Made by a program: the position numbers and the translations under genes
Shown: one piece after another, positions 1 to 10,322 of the stretch
Position numbering within the stretch: position 1 is the first letter of the stretch
Layout: each line of letters starts with the position of its first letter
NCBI RefSeq assembly: GCF_000350225.1
Contig: NW_005178895.1
Coordinates: 141,472 to 205,471 of the forward strand
DNA from: Chondrus crispus
Taxonomy: Eukaryota; Rhodophyta; Florideophyceae; Gigartinales; Gigartinaceae
DNA: 64,000 bases
Direction of reading: 5' to 3'
Notes under the pieces: model-generated
Told to the model about the DNA's origin: nothing
The model's input: the letters and a program-made list of their open reading frames with translations, nothing else
Databases searched by the model: none

Positions 1-1
1 A

Positions 2-2617
2 GTTCACTCTGATGTTTGTGGCCCCTTAGAGGTGCAGTCCATTGGTGGTGCCAAGTACTTCATTACCTTCATAGATGATCACTCAAACTGGTCAGTAGTG
101 TACCCTATGCACCATAAATCAGAAGCATTTGAACGATACAAAATGTTTGCACAACTTGCTCAGACTCACACTGGTCGCAAGATCAAAGTGCTTCGCACCG
201 ATCGAGGTGGTGAGTATCTGTCCACGGAGTTTAAGTCTTTTCTGATTGCAAATGGTACTCAGCATCAAATGACGACCGCGTACACACCGGAGCAAAATGG
301 CGTCGCCGAGCGACTGAACAGAACTTTGGTAAACTTGGTGCGCTCCATGCTAGCGCACAAGAAAGTTACAAAGGGGTTCTGGGCAGAAGCACTTGCCAAT
401 GCAGTGTACGTTCGAAATCGAGTCACGTCACGTGCCATTCCCCCCAAGATGACCCCATACCACTTATGGATGAAATCTGTGCCAAATGTTGGTCATTTGC
501 GTGTTTTCGGTTCAAAGTGTTGGTATACATTACCAAAACACAACATCCAGAAACTTGACGCCCGTGCAAAGGAGGCAATGTTTCTGGGGTATGCTGAAAA
601 TACGAAAGCTTACAAGTTGTGGGATGGTGATTTGCACAAAGTGATCGTATCCAGAGATGTTACTTTTGACGAGTCCACGGGAGGCAAATCTGGTGAACCG
701 ATGGATACAAACGAGGAGGCTACAACTGATGATGACACAATCAACTTGAACATCGATGAGGAAGTTGCAGAAAATGATGCAGTGGCATCAGAAGCATCAT
801 CGCCGGATGAACAACAAGACTCTGATGAATCCTCCAACTCCTCGCCAACTGCAGGGGAGGACGAAACTACCGAAACAGTTGAGCAACACGTAGTTGAGGA
901 AGAAACAATTGATCCGCCAACTAATCTCCGTCGGTCCACTCGCGTTCGCAAAACGCCTGGGGCGTGGTGGGCAGCAGCTTTGGTGACTGCTGGACTCCTT
1001 AGCCACGCCCACGTGATAACGGAAATTCCAAACTCGTACAAGCAAGCTATGGATTCTCCAAAAGCTCGCTTCTGGCAGAAGGGCATCGACAAAGAACTTG
1101 CTTCACAACACAAAAACAAAACATGGACACTTGTTCCAAGATCTCAAGCATCAAACGTCCTGACGTCCAGGTGGGTTTTCGGAGTGAAGCAACTTCCTGA
1201 CGAGTCCGGAAAATTGGTCGAAACTGCAAAGGGACGTCTTGTGGCACGAGGCTTTCAACAAGTAGAAGGCATTGATTACACTGAAACTTTCGCCCCTGTC
1301 ATCAAGTTCACAACTATCCGTCTGCTGCTGGCACTGGTTGCGCACTTTGACCTTGAGCTGCATCAGATGGACGTGGTGACTGCCTTCCTCAACGGTGAAC
1401 TTCACGAAGAAATCTATATGGAGCAACCTGAAGGATGCATCGACAAAGTCAAACCTGATTCGGTGTGTAAACTTTTGAAAGCAATCTATGGTCTTAAGCA
1501 AGCCCATCGCCAATGGCATAGTAAGATCGATGAGTTTCTGATCACTGAACTTGGTTTCAACACTACACGCAGCGACCCATGTCTTTACATTCGACGTCAA
1601 GGCAATGTCATCATGATTATCGCGTTGTACGTGGACGATCTGCTGCTAGCTGGAAGTGACTTGGAGGCCATATTATGGATGAAAAATGAACTCAACAAAC
1701 GATTCGATATGAAAGACCTTGGCGAAGCGAAGACTTGTATTGGTCTAGAGATCGACCGTATACGTTCTAAACACGTCCTGACCGTCACGCAGTCGAAGTA
1801 TGCCCAAGCAGTACTGAAACGGTTCAAAATGTCGGCATGCAATCCTTGCGTTACTCCGACGGAACAGTCTCGACATGTCACAATGCAAGTGGCCGAAACT
1901 GGCACTGATGACAACCCATGCCTTGAACCATATCGTCAGGCCATTGGATGTCTAATGTTCCTAATGGTCGGGACCCGCCCCGATATTGCGTTTGCCATTG
2001 GAAAGTTATCTCAACACTGTGCCGACCCTCACGAGTCGCACTGGTCAGGTGTGAAACGTGTTTTGAGATACTTGCGTGGGTCCCAGCATCTTGGAATAGT
2101 GTTTGGTAAAGATGATCTTAGTACGGAACTTCATGGGTATAGCGACGCAGATTGGGGTGGATGCCTTGAATCACGAAAATCAACGAGTGGGTACGTGTTC
2201 AAGCTTTGTGATGGGCCTATCAGTTGGGCTTCCCGGAAACAAACAGTAGTTGCAAAGTCTACTTGTGAGGCAGAATACATCGCACTCAGTGAAGCATGCA
2301 AAGAGGCCGCGTGGCTTCGACGCTTCCATGCCGATGTACTTGGTGCGAATTCGGATCCAACAATTCGCGTTGGATGTGACAACGCTGGTACGATTGCGTT
2401 TGCTCAGAACGAATCTACAAATCGTCGCAACAAGCACATTGATATTACGTATCATTTTGTTCGAGATGCGGTGCAGCGAAAACTGGTCACATTGTACCAT
2501 TGTCCGACAACAGAAATGCCAGCCGATATGCTGACCAAACCACTTGGTCGCGTGCTGTTTGAAAAGTTCGTGGGCATGGTTGGGCTTTCCGAGTGCAAAG
2601 CTGCCCAAAGCATGTGA
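2..2617 (+). CDS. Ty1/copia retrotransposon polyprotein (integrase-RT-RNase H), 5' end outside window
   Basis: The frame is open from base 2, so the gene starts upstream of the window; a GTG at 32 is only an internal codon. Domains in copia order: integrase core (first Asp in HSDVCGP just before base 32, second in LRTDRGGEY, Glu in NGVAERLNRT), the integrase-C FLGYAENTKAYKLW region, an acidic linker, reverse transcriptase (RWVFGVKQ, KGRLVARGF, TAFLNGEL, catalytic YVDD at about codon 533 counted from base 32), and RNase H (GYSDADWGG, KSTSGYVF, CEAEYIAL, HIDITYHFVRD). The order integrase before RT defines Ty1/copia. The frame has no internal stop over 2.6 kb, so the element is young or recently active. 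It integrates and copies element RNA in cytoplasm and nucleus. gag and the 5' LTR are not visible. Confidence 0.95.
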   Translation, partial: VHSDVCGPLEVQSIGGAKYFITFIDDHSNWSVVYPMHHKSEAFERYKMFAQLAQTHTGRKIKVLRTDRGGEYLSTEFKSFLIANGTQHQMTTAYTPEQNGVAERLNRTLVNLVRSMLAHKKVTKGFWAEALANAVYVRNRVTSRAIPPKMTPYHLWMKSVPNVGHLRVFGSKCWYTLPKHNIQKLDARAKEAMFLGYAENTKAYKLWDGDLHKVIVSRDVTFDESTGGKSGEPMDTNEEATTDDDTINLNIDEEVAENDAVASEASSPDEQQDSDESSNSSPTAGEDETTETVEQHVVEEETIDPPTNLRRSTRVRKTPGAWWAAALVTAGLLSHAHVITEIPNSYKQAMDSPKARFWQKGIDKELASQHKNKTWTLVPRSQASNVLTSRWVFGVKQLPDESGKLVETAKGRLVARGFQQVEGIDYTETFAPVIKFTTIRLLLALVAHFDLELHQMDVVTAFLNGELHEEIYMEQPEGCIDKVKPDSVCKLLKAIYGLKQAHRQWHSKIDEFLITELGFNTTRSDPCLYIRRQGNVIMIIALYVDDLLLAGSDLEAILWMKNELNKRFDMKDLGEAKTCIGLEIDRIRSKHVLTVTQSKYAQAVLKRFKMSACNPCVTPTEQSRHVTMQVAETGTDDNPCLEPYRQAIGCLMFLMVGTRPDIAFAIGKLSQHCADPHESHWSGVKRVLRYLRGSQHLGIVFGKDDLSTELHGYSDADWGGCLESRKSTSGYVFKLCDGPISWASRKQTVVAKSTCEAEYIALSEACKEAAWLRRFHADVLGANSDPTIRVGCDNAGTIAFAQNESTNRRNKHIDITYHFVRDAVQRKLVTLYHCPTTEMPADMLTKPLGRVLFEKFVGMVGLSECKAAQSM

Positions 2618-2619
2618 TC

Positions 2620-2628
2620 GAGGGGAGG
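2620..2628 (+). other. polypurine tract of the copia element
   Basis: GAGGGGAGG lies three bases after the pol stop codon and directly before a TATTGAAAATG sequence. This is the expected position of the plus-strand priming site and the start of the 3' LTR. Confidence 0.6.
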
Positions 2629-3898
2629 TATTGAAAATGTGCGACCACATGCTGTTATCTGAAAAGTGCAAAATCGAGTGACACGTGTACATGACTGCAC
2701 GGTCCGGGCGCTCTTACCCATATCACGACATGACACGTGTAAAATCCCAGATTTTGGGGTTCCGGGGACGAAAGTGGCCTCTCGGAGGGTCATGCAAATT
2801 TGCATAGTTTTGCCAAGTGGAACCTTGGCCCGTAGCACTATAGACTACACAGGAAATACTGCAATTCTATTGGCCCTCAGGTCTAATGCTGCATATCTAT
2901 TGGTCGAGCGTTGTCCACGTGTGCGTCATTGGCCTTGTGATGTACTTTAAATGGCCTGTATATGCCATAATTACGTTGTTTTGGGGGTTTCAAGTGGTTT
3001 GCCATGGTTGTAATGGGTAACTGCATGGGGCCCCCGGGCGGGACACATGTATCCCGTGTACACATGTACACGTCGCCAGGTGGATTCGTGTACGTACACA
3101 TGTACACGCATCCAGGTGTATGCACATGAGGGTTTACAGTTTTACAGTGTCAGACTGTTTGCGATCCTGCGCGTGTCTGAGTACAGTACATGTGAATCAA
3201 AAGTACAACAAGTACTTCTCGCGAGAGGAATACAGTTGTGCGATTATTCTGTGTACGCGTCACGCTGTATGCCAGTCTTGCGTGAGCACGCGCCGTTGCA
3301 CTGTGCTCTCGTCATGGTGCGCCGTTGGATGCAAGTTCATGACAGTACTCGTGTGATTTACATGTATTCTCATGTGAGTTGTGTAGAAAGTCTGGATGCA
3401 CATTGTTATAACTTGCCATAATTATCTGACAGTGCTTGGCGAAATTAGTAAGGTGAGAAACAAGGATACGTATGGCGATTGTGATATGAGAGACGTTTGC
3501 GTTGTTGGAAATAGACAAGTGCCAAGTTGTTCGTTGCACAACAATGAAGTCTGGCATGACTGGATGCAGATTAGTAAGGTGTGAAACAGTTGCATGCATA
3601 GGGCCATGGTTTACAGTCATTTGGAATGTGTAGAAATAGTTGTGAGCTAATAGTTACGAATCGATTCGTAAGGTGGAAATCGAACAGTATGGTCGGGCCA
3701 CAAGAGGACCGCGCTTGGTCGCGCATAGTAGAGTATGGTTTACTGGGAGTCGGAGTAGAGCGATAGTGTAGCTAGCACTCGAAGTGTATAAGTATCGCAG
3801 GAAAACGGCTTCAAAGTAAACCTCGGCACCAACTCCTTCACTCACACACATCAACCTGCCTTCTTTCTTTCCCTTGCCCCTCCGAACCTACCATTACC
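2629..3898 (+). repeat. probable copia 3' LTR passing into the promoter of the next gene; boundary unresolved
   Basis: The LTR should begin at 2629-2632 after the polypurine tract. Its 3' edge cannot be placed because the 5' LTR is outside the window and no terminal CA with a matching duplication is obvious. The stretch holds palindromic ACATGTACACG-type motifs at about 3046-3118, a repeated ATTAGTAAGGTG at about 3444 and 3571, and a TATAAG box at 3787-3792 about 110 bases before the ATG at 3899. That TATA box probably serves the downstream gene or an LTR transcript that includes it. Confidence 0.4.
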
Positions 3899-5961
3899 AT
3901 GGAGCTTCAAAATGTCCCTAACACATCTGATATGGAAACACAGCCCCCCATGACAAGAGAAGGTGAGGAACCACGGCCAAGACTAGAGCAGGATCCCGAA
4001 ATTTTTCTTCCTAATCCGCGAACTCCCGTGCACTCGAACCGAGACAACTTTCCCATTCGAGATGGAGGTGTCCTTGGCAATTCAACAGCTCCGATCCGTG
4101 ATTTTCAAGCTATACATAGGAATGGCAGGCAATTCCCGCAAATGAGTGAACGAGAGAACGAAACCCCTGGTGGGCATTCGAATCGCAATGCAGTGCTTGA
4201 CCGTCGAAGGGTTCTTGGAACGTCCGAAATCGCTCAACTTAAATCCGACCCGTCTTTTAGGATATTTTTGGAGAACCTTCAGAGAACTCTTTTAACCAAG
4301 TTCAATACAGTCGAAAGTGCGATCAAAAATCTAGGACAAGAAGTTTATTCTGTCAAAAATCTCGTTACAGATGGCATGTTAGGAATGAAGGCAGGTTCAA
4401 GTTCTGGTTTGCGGAAGAAATCGAAGAGAAGCTCCAACTTCACCTCGAAATGGGCGTTCAAAGACCTCGTGGAACAGGAGAATGCTTCCTTGGGAGCGCA
4501 AGTAGAGTTCGTGTTTGGCTCTTCTCTGCTGTCAGAAACTCTTACAGGTTGCGTATGTCACTTCATGGAGTATACTTGGTCCCTTGGCATTAAACTAGCT
4601 CACACACACCTGGCTATGGCTGCGTTCTTGTACGGGCACAACAAAACAGCAACGAAAAAGGCGTTTGCATGCGGATTGGCGCTAGTGCATTGTGATTTCA
4701 AGTTCAGGTACGTAAAGAAGCTGTTCGAGAGTGCTAGAAGGCGCAGGATTGACGTTTCATACAGCGAGAGAAACGATGACAGAGACAGTGTTAGTCATGA
4801 ACACCGCCATCCTCAGCGTGAAATGCCTCACTGGCTAGAGACTGGATATGTCGGAAAAGATATACTGAAGATAACAAGAAAACTGGTAGAAACGAAGGAG
4901 AAGCCCCCCAAACCCATCGTGGAAACCGTGAAGGGACGAGAGGCCATCTACATCGCTCAAAGTGTGTACGCAATGGTGACCGACTTTTTTAGGGAGTCCC
5001 GAGTTGCAGCCAAGAAGCGTTTTTTTGAAGATCTTGGGTTCATGCTGATTCCGTGGGAGTCGCGACGAGACGAGGCATACCGGAAGGCTTTCAGCCCCCG
5101 AAGTTATCGTTTAAGTATCCAGATCACTATTTCAACATCGGGGATCAAATTACATCTGCAGTTACGTCTGACATTCCAAACGCGGTGGCATTAAACAAAT
5201 GCCTTCTGCGGGAAATGAGTGATTCTCGATTGGAATTACATGTTCTACTGGAGTACGATGTTCTTGTGGGTGAGGGTTTACTAAAAAATGGCGGACAGAG
5301 GAGAGGCTTTCAGCCAGCCCAACGCAAACGTATGCACCGCACAATTAACCTTGCTGTAGTATCTCTAAATTTGTTTCTAGCGTACACCCAAGGCAAAGAC
5401 GTGACTGATTTTCTTTGCAGTCATTCAGGCTCTCTACGGACAGTTTTCCGAACTGCATTGCTATTTCGTTTGTTTGTCAACGATGTTATCAACGGCAGGA
5501 GTCATTTGGCTTTGCCGTCTACCTTGCGTACCATGGAGGATGATGAAGGGGTACAGGAACAAAATAACAGTGGCGGCGGTACATTGTTGTTTCCGGGCGA
5601 AGCAGAGGAAGATGAAGCAGACCAGCCACAGCATAGTAACCATGATGAATACGAGGAAAGCGAAGAAAACGGTAGCAACATGGCTCGTGTGCGGATTTTA
5701 AACTTCCTGCCAGGTCTTTCGAAACAGAAAGATGTATTGGATGCACAAATCCTAAGGATATCTCCGGCAGCATTCGACAAACTGTGCACAATTTTTCCAA
5801 CAGGTACCTCAGAACGAGAAAATGCGAGAGAGGCGGGTAAAAGTGTCGAAAATATGCAACAGGTTCAGGATCAATTGTGGGAAGATGACTCCAATGATGA
5901 TGATGAGTTTAATTTCGAGCACCTTCTTCAGGGTAGCAGCAGAAACAGGAATGAGGGGTGA
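3899..5961 (+). CDS. uncharacterised gene in two overlapping frames (possible -1 frameshift near 5090)
   Basis: I do not recognise this protein. The first frame (3899-5194, 431 codons) starts at an ATG in a good context (ACCATTACCATGG). It has a disordered charged N-terminus, a likely coiled coil at about residues 115-160 (FLENLQRTLLTKFNTVES), a basic stretch near residue 175, and a folded-looking middle. After about codon 395 its composition stops looking coding. Coding character continues in the -1 frame (5053-5961), which ends in strongly acidic runs (EEDEADQ, DDSNDDDEF). The switch falls near the run AGCCCCCGAAG at about 5090, so a missing base, a pseudogene frameshift or programmed -1 slippage are all possible. 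Joined, the product would be about 690 residues. It lies directly behind the copia element. It might be an unknown mobile-element protein, but nothing proves it. Confidence 0.55.
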
Positions 5962-7458
5962 TTTGCCTCATGTTACAGTATATCCATGACTACTTATTTC
6001 ACGCGATACTTGAAGTTTTGAGTCGTGGGAGAGTGTACTCTTGCAAAGGCTTACCCTGTCCGAGAAGAACTCACAATGTGGGATCATAATGCTCAAATGT
6101 GAGTTCTAGGAATTAATCTGATAGAGAAGTTTGGAGATGGCAATGAGTTCTTCCAATGAATAATAAAGGTATCAATTTTCACGGATATCAGATACAACAC
6201 TGAATACATCAAACCTTTCCCCGACATGTCTGAGGTTTCAGAGGTAGAGTAGGCAGATACAGGGTAGATATTATGTTAGGAAAGGGAGAGAGAGAAGTTA
6301 CTGTGAGTTGGGGGTGGGTGAGGTGGATGTGATCTGGGCGGATTTGATCACGACTGAGAGGGCCGAACACTTTAGTGATGGCAGGGTACATGTGGGGCGG
6401 GGTGGTTATATAGAATTGGTGACAGTAACTGTAGTGATACCGTGGAGGATGGAAGACTTCACCTGATCATCTGATCTACCACAACCGAAACCCTCTACTC
6501 CTCGCGCCCTTCCATTTCCCCTCCTTGAACCCTCTTCCCCTTGATCCCCCTCCAACACCTTGTCCATCACCAACATGTCGACCCCCGACCCTCGAGCACG
6601 ACCTCTTCCTCTCCTCCCTCACCCCCGGACCCGACCTTCACCTCACGAAACATCCATCCCACCAACCTCCTTGACATCACCCAATATCACACGCCAACCC
6701 GCTCTTCCTGGCATATTCACCCACCTCTTCATATAACAATCTCTCATCCAAAAACCATGGAATGATTTTCCTAGCGCTCCACGACATCAATTGCCCTCTT
6801 CACTTGCGTCGTGAATCGCATTCCCGCGCGGTGGCTTGCCTTCCGATTCCCAACCTGTACGACACGAAGGTACTGTAACTTTACAGCACATACGTACAGC
6901 TTGTCGCCCCGCCACCGCCTCCTCTCGCCGCCTCCCGAAAATTTAGGCCAAAAAGGAGGGTGGCTACAGCTCACCGGGGGACATGTGCATTGCTGGACAG
7001 GCGAGGCTGGCTTGATTCCCCACACCGACGCCGCCGTCCGGTGTTAAAATTGGACAAATTTAATGAGGGTGGGATTTCACATGAGACCGCACGTTGCGCA
7101 CGGGCGGGCCTGTGCCGCACGCGTAACACGCTCCCACACACCTCTGCTGAAATGTCCATGCGGCGGGACAAGACCAGCATGGCGACACGGCCCTCAGTAT
7201 AATTCCAATAATTTTTTCAACCAATACATTCATGCCAAATGTCCAGGTGCTCGGGTGCTGGCACCGCGAACTCTTCGTTAGGAACGGCCCTTACACCCCC
7301 GGGATCAATGGCGCGTCTCCCGTCTCAGTGGCGGCCTTCCCAAATGGTGGATTTTTGATCCGCAAGCTCGTCAATCGTCCTCATCGTCGCCGTCAACAGG
7401 TGTCGTCCCCCGCTCTCCCTCCCCATTTTCATTCGCATCTCAGCCCCTCCATTTCACA
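5962..7458. other. no supported gene; promoter-like and decayed DNA
   Basis: Only short scattered frames occur here. An ATG at 6574 behind a C/T-rich leader opens a 53-codon frame rich in Pro, Thr and Ser and may be the truncated start of a lost gene. Bases 6780-7230 are GC-rich without a convincing frame. Confidence 0.4.
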
Positions 7459-8546
7459 ATGGCCTTCCTCTTCCCTCCCCCTCCACCGCCCCCCTTTCAT
7501 GTGGGCACATTTCCCAGCCCCTCCCCTCAAGGCCCCTCTCCCGCACTCCCCATCCGTCGTCGTTGCACCCTCACCCCCCCTTTCACCATCTCCAACCCCT
7601 TCAGAAACCCCGATGGAAACACATTCCTTGGCCGCGTCCACGTCCTTGAGCGCAAAAAATACCCCTCTCCGTCATCGACTCAGCGTGCGTTTGCACCCAT
7701 CGCCAAACAGAATGTCAACCGCAAGCAAGTCGACGCCGCCATCGACGTCTGCAATAACTGGTTTACAGAAAACGGCTACCCGTGCTCCCGCCTCTCCATC
7801 GTCACTTACCCTTCGATTTTCAACCGCACGCTCGCCCTTTACTCCATTGAGCCCCGCCTGCACGCCATCCGTCTTGTCGCGGTCGACAGCAACGGCAAAC
7901 CCGTCGAGGACGCCTCCGTCGTCACAAGAGTCGACCTGATCGGGGATCGGGTCGGATAATCTACCCTGGCATGAACAGAAATCGCTGGGGGGTGTCATGA
8001 ATGTGCGCGGTTATGACCATGGAGAGCTGGGACGGTACAAGTCGTTTTGGGACGGGGCGACTTGAGCTTAGGGTACCGTTGACGCGCGGTGCTCTCCCGG
8101 GGGCAGTTCCAGAAGATGATGAGAGCGAAAACGAAAAGGACGGAAAGCAAAGCGACACCAGTGCCGGCAAGGACATCGATAAATCTGCTACTCAACAAAA
8201 GACGAGTGGCACTAAGGGAGGCAGCTAAAAGACCCCCGCCGTCCAAAACGACAAGGGGGCTAATGCAGAGAGTGAAGACAACACCTCTGTATCGAAACAC
8301 GTGAATGATGCCCCAGCGAATCGATCTGGAAAGGTGATCTCACCCGGTTTGCTGGACAGCTTGCCGGCGTTAGTGGGTGTTATGTTTGGGGATATTGCCG
8401 TCTCTAATGAACAGATACGAGAACCGATTGGGATGAGCTACGGAGTCGGTGTTCGCATTGGAGGCATAATCACGATGAACTGGACAAGGACGATGGACGG
8501 GAGAAAATCGCGACTCCATTTTGGGTTGATCGATAGAAGTCTGTAA
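7459..8546 (+). pseudogene. Omp85 / OEP80-Toc75-like outer-envelope barrel gene, internally deleted and frameshifted
   Basis: The first frame (7459-7959) has a Pro-rich, transit-like N-terminus and then a POTRA-like segment (NRKQVDAAIDVCNNWF, ENGYPCSRLSIV, and IEPRLHAIRLVAVDSNGKPV). The next recognisable piece in the second frame, from about 7955, contains LGG followed by VRGYDHGELGRYKSF at about 8003-8047. VRGY is the hallmark loop motif of Omp85 barrels. A third frame (about 8050-8546) has ELRVPL, an acidic low-complexity stretch, one stop at 8226-8228, and the typical terminal strand YGVGVRIGG ... RLHFGLIDRSL. Most of the POTRA-barrel body is missing at about 7955, and there is at least one further frameshift near 8050. 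Intact relatives insert or import proteins at the chloroplast outer envelope. Mitochondrial Sam50 is the alternative family member, but the HFGL ending suits the plastid or bacterial type better. Confidence 0.75.
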
Positions 8547-8627
8547 AGGTAGCAGTGCGATCTTGCCAGTTAAGAATTAAGTATAAATCCCCGGAATCAT
8601 CCCACATGACAAGAGCTAGTTCTCGTA

Positions 8628-9127
8628 CTATCGCTTGCGTTCTTGTTGCCAACGGTAAACGGCAGGCGCTCCTGTCGTAGAATTCGCTCGTCTTTCCAAC
8701 ACACGACGCCCCTTGCTCAGCAGAGCCTTCTCCGAGGCCATGTCCTTCAGCACCGTCCTCAATTTTCCGTGTCGCTCCTCACCGTCCTCAATTTTCCGTG
8801 TCGCTCCTGCCGCTGTTGCAATTCCTTGTACGCTTTCTTCGTCGACCTTAGCGTTGCTCGATGCCCTCCACCACTATGTAAGGAGCCCGTCCCTTTCCGC
8901 TCACTCAGCTCCTTTTCTAGCCCCGCCATCTCCTCTTCATCATCCACAAACATGACATGCTTCCTGGGGACGCCCGAAGCCGCCGCTACACCATGCAGAC
9001 TCTTCTTCAGCCTGTGGACTCTCCTACCTTCCATTGCGCATTTCATTCCCACATATCCACTATATGCACCACGACGCCCCTCGAAAAGCTGCGCCGCGAG
9101 CTGCGCACGTGCCACCGCGGCGGACAC
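8628..9127 (-). pseudogene. UTP11: UTP11-like U3 snoRNP protein, C-terminal two thirds, frameshifted
   Basis: Read on the minus strand, the first frame carries YVGMKCAMEGRRVHRLKKSL and RKHVMFVDDEEE, matching the central UTP11 pattern (MK..A...K.ERLK.SLH...KH..F.D). A Lys/Gln-rich helix KKAYKELQQRQERHGKL follows. Then a 29-bp tandem duplication (8751-8808) shifts the frame. After it the sequence resumes as LRTVLKDMASEKALLSKGRR, and a second shift leads to PAVYRWQQERKR and a TAG at 8628-8630. That ending is the conserved UTP11 C-terminus (xPA.YK/RW...RKR). The N-terminal third is absent, since a stop lies just upstream of 9127. The normal protein works in the nucleolus in the SSU processome for 18S rRNA maturation. 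This copy cannot encode it in one piece, so a functional copy is expected elsewhere. Confidence 0.75.
8751..8808. repeat. 29-bp perfect tandem duplication inside the UTP11 pseudogene
   Basis: The unit beginning CACCGTCCTCAATTTTCCG occupies 8751-8779 and again 8780-8808 without mismatch. At 29 bp it is not a multiple of three and is one of the lesions that shift the UTP11 frame. Confidence 0.9.
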
Positions 9128-9311
9128 ACCGGCTGCCCTTCACGCCGTCAAAACTTTTCGGTCATGCATGCAGATCATTTTTGAAAATATGACAAATGAT
9201 TTGCACGCGTCATGCATTCTTATTGGCTTGTCTTCGTCGTTTTCTGTACCCCCACCGTTTTCCATCTGGTAAATTTACCAGGAGAAGGATCGCCGGAACC
9301 CCATCCTTCCG

Positions 9312-9620
9312 ATGGAACCAGAGGCCCCGCCTTCCCCTGAACTAGCGCCCGAAGTTGATAACATCTACCACGAGGGAGTCCTGTACAATGTCTACAATGT
9401 CCTCACATTTAAGAACAAGCGCTTTTACGACATCGCGTACGAGTCTGCCGAGCGGTAGTACTAGGTCGACTTTTCCGTCCGCAAGTGACGTTTTGTCAGC
9501 GCAAAGAGCGATGCGATTGAGGAAGATCCCCCGTTAAGGAAGCATCGGGTGCTTGCCGCCGGGCACGTTGGTGAAGAGGGCTACAATGGGAAGTGGGGCA
9601 CGTTGCGGAAGAGGGCTGTA
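9312..9620 (+). pseudogene. decayed unidentified gene start
   Basis: An ATG at 9312 opens 49 codons (MEPEAPPSPELAP..., then LYNVYNVLTFKNKRFYDIAY). The same frame stays coding-like beyond three close stops near 9457-9487 (VDFSVRK, RFVSAKSDAIEEDPPLRKH, AGHVGEEGYNGKWG) to about 9620. The protein is not recognised. The palindrome GGTAAATTTACC sits upstream at about 9270. Conserved composition across stops points to a recent pseudogene rather than chance. Confidence 0.4.
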
Positions 9621-9766
9621 GGGCTGTAGTAGGAGGGGCGGGATCTGAAGACTACGGGTCGGTGGCATGGATCTTCACTAAGGGGAGCCGTGGGGAATTA
9701 TGCGTTTGCAGCTCTACGTGTACACGTTTAAGAGTCGGGTATCACGTTCAAGTGTCGGGTGTCGGG

Positions 9767-9775
9767 TATAAAAGG
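9767..9775 (+). promoter_or_regulatory. TATA box candidate
   Basis: TATAAAAGG is preceded by three GTCGGGT repeats (about 9733-9767) and lies about 60 bases before the structured segment at 9831-9932 and about 25 before a small hairpin TACTGGC/GCCAGTA at about 9788-9806. Confidence 0.4.
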
Positions 9776-9830
9776 GCTGGAAATTTACTACTGGCGACCG
9801 CCAGTAAGGTCGGTAGTCGCCGCATGCAAA

Positions 9831-9932
9831 GGCGGGGCGACGGAGAAAAGGGCTTCGCAGGGGTGGTGTGCTTCGGTACCACTCCCCTGCTGCCCTTTTC
9901 TTTTGGTCGCGAGTTCAATTCCTCGCCCCGCC
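9831..9932 (+). ncRNA. candidate structured RNA with nested perfect helices
   Basis: An outer 10-bp perfect stem GGCGGGGCGA (9831-9840) pairs with TCGCCCCGCC (9923-9932). Inside it AGAAAAGGGC (9844-9853) pairs perfectly with GCCCTTTTCT (9892-9901). Inside that CAGGGG (9858-9863) pairs with CCCCTG (9884-9889), and the apex is a C(UUCG)G tetraloop at 9871-9876. GTTCAATTCC at 9913-9922 matches the Pol III B-box / T-loop pattern GWTCRANNCC. No D arm or anticodon arm can be drawn, so this is not a normal tRNA. T-runs at 9896-9904 would tend to stop Pol III inside it. No known RNA family is recognised; a tRNA-derived or palindromic element remnant is the alternative. Confidence 0.4.
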
Positions 9933-10019
9933 CCCCACCCTTGGAAGCCCCTCGTAGCTAGTAAGTTCCGCGGCGCAGCGCAGGCGCAAGAAGAGTGTAG
10001 AGTCGCTTTTTAAAAGGCG

Positions 10020-10322
10020 GAAGCCAAGGTACATCGAAGACTGTAGGGATAAGCACATACACGACGTGTCCGTTCCGTGTAATATACGAGGGACTGGAGC
10101 TGCTTCGGAAGTTATGACTATTAAAGTGGCGCAGACGCGGAATGTGGAGGAGGCGGCGCTGGGCTTTGATATTATCGAGTGCGTAGAGTTGAGGGAGCTA
10201 GTTTGAGAGGTGGACGGGAAAGAAGAAGTGTTGGAAAGGGTGGTGCGGTGGAAAGGGCGGAAGAATATTGGGATAGTAATGCCGCGCGAGCAGACGGCGA
10301 CGATAAAGCGACGCCTGGGCTA
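10020..10322 (+). pseudogene. decayed unidentified gene, C-terminal part
   Basis: One frame reads as protein for about 100 codons (YIEDCRDKHIHDVSVPCNI, IKVAQTRNVEEAALGFDIIE, then KEEVLERVVRWKGRKNIGIV) with a single TGA at about 10207 and a terminal TAG near 10322. Charged, helix-friendly composition continues on both sides of the stop, so this looks like a decayed exon. The family is not recognised. It may belong with the remnant at 9312 or be an independent fragment. Confidence 0.4.

Noticed and set aside
9831-9932. Selenocysteine or ordinary tRNA gene
   Set aside because: The TTCAATTCC loop and long outer stem resemble tRNA-Sec, but no D arm or anticodon arm with TCA can be drawn and a T-run interrupts it. 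Kept only as an undefined structured RNA.
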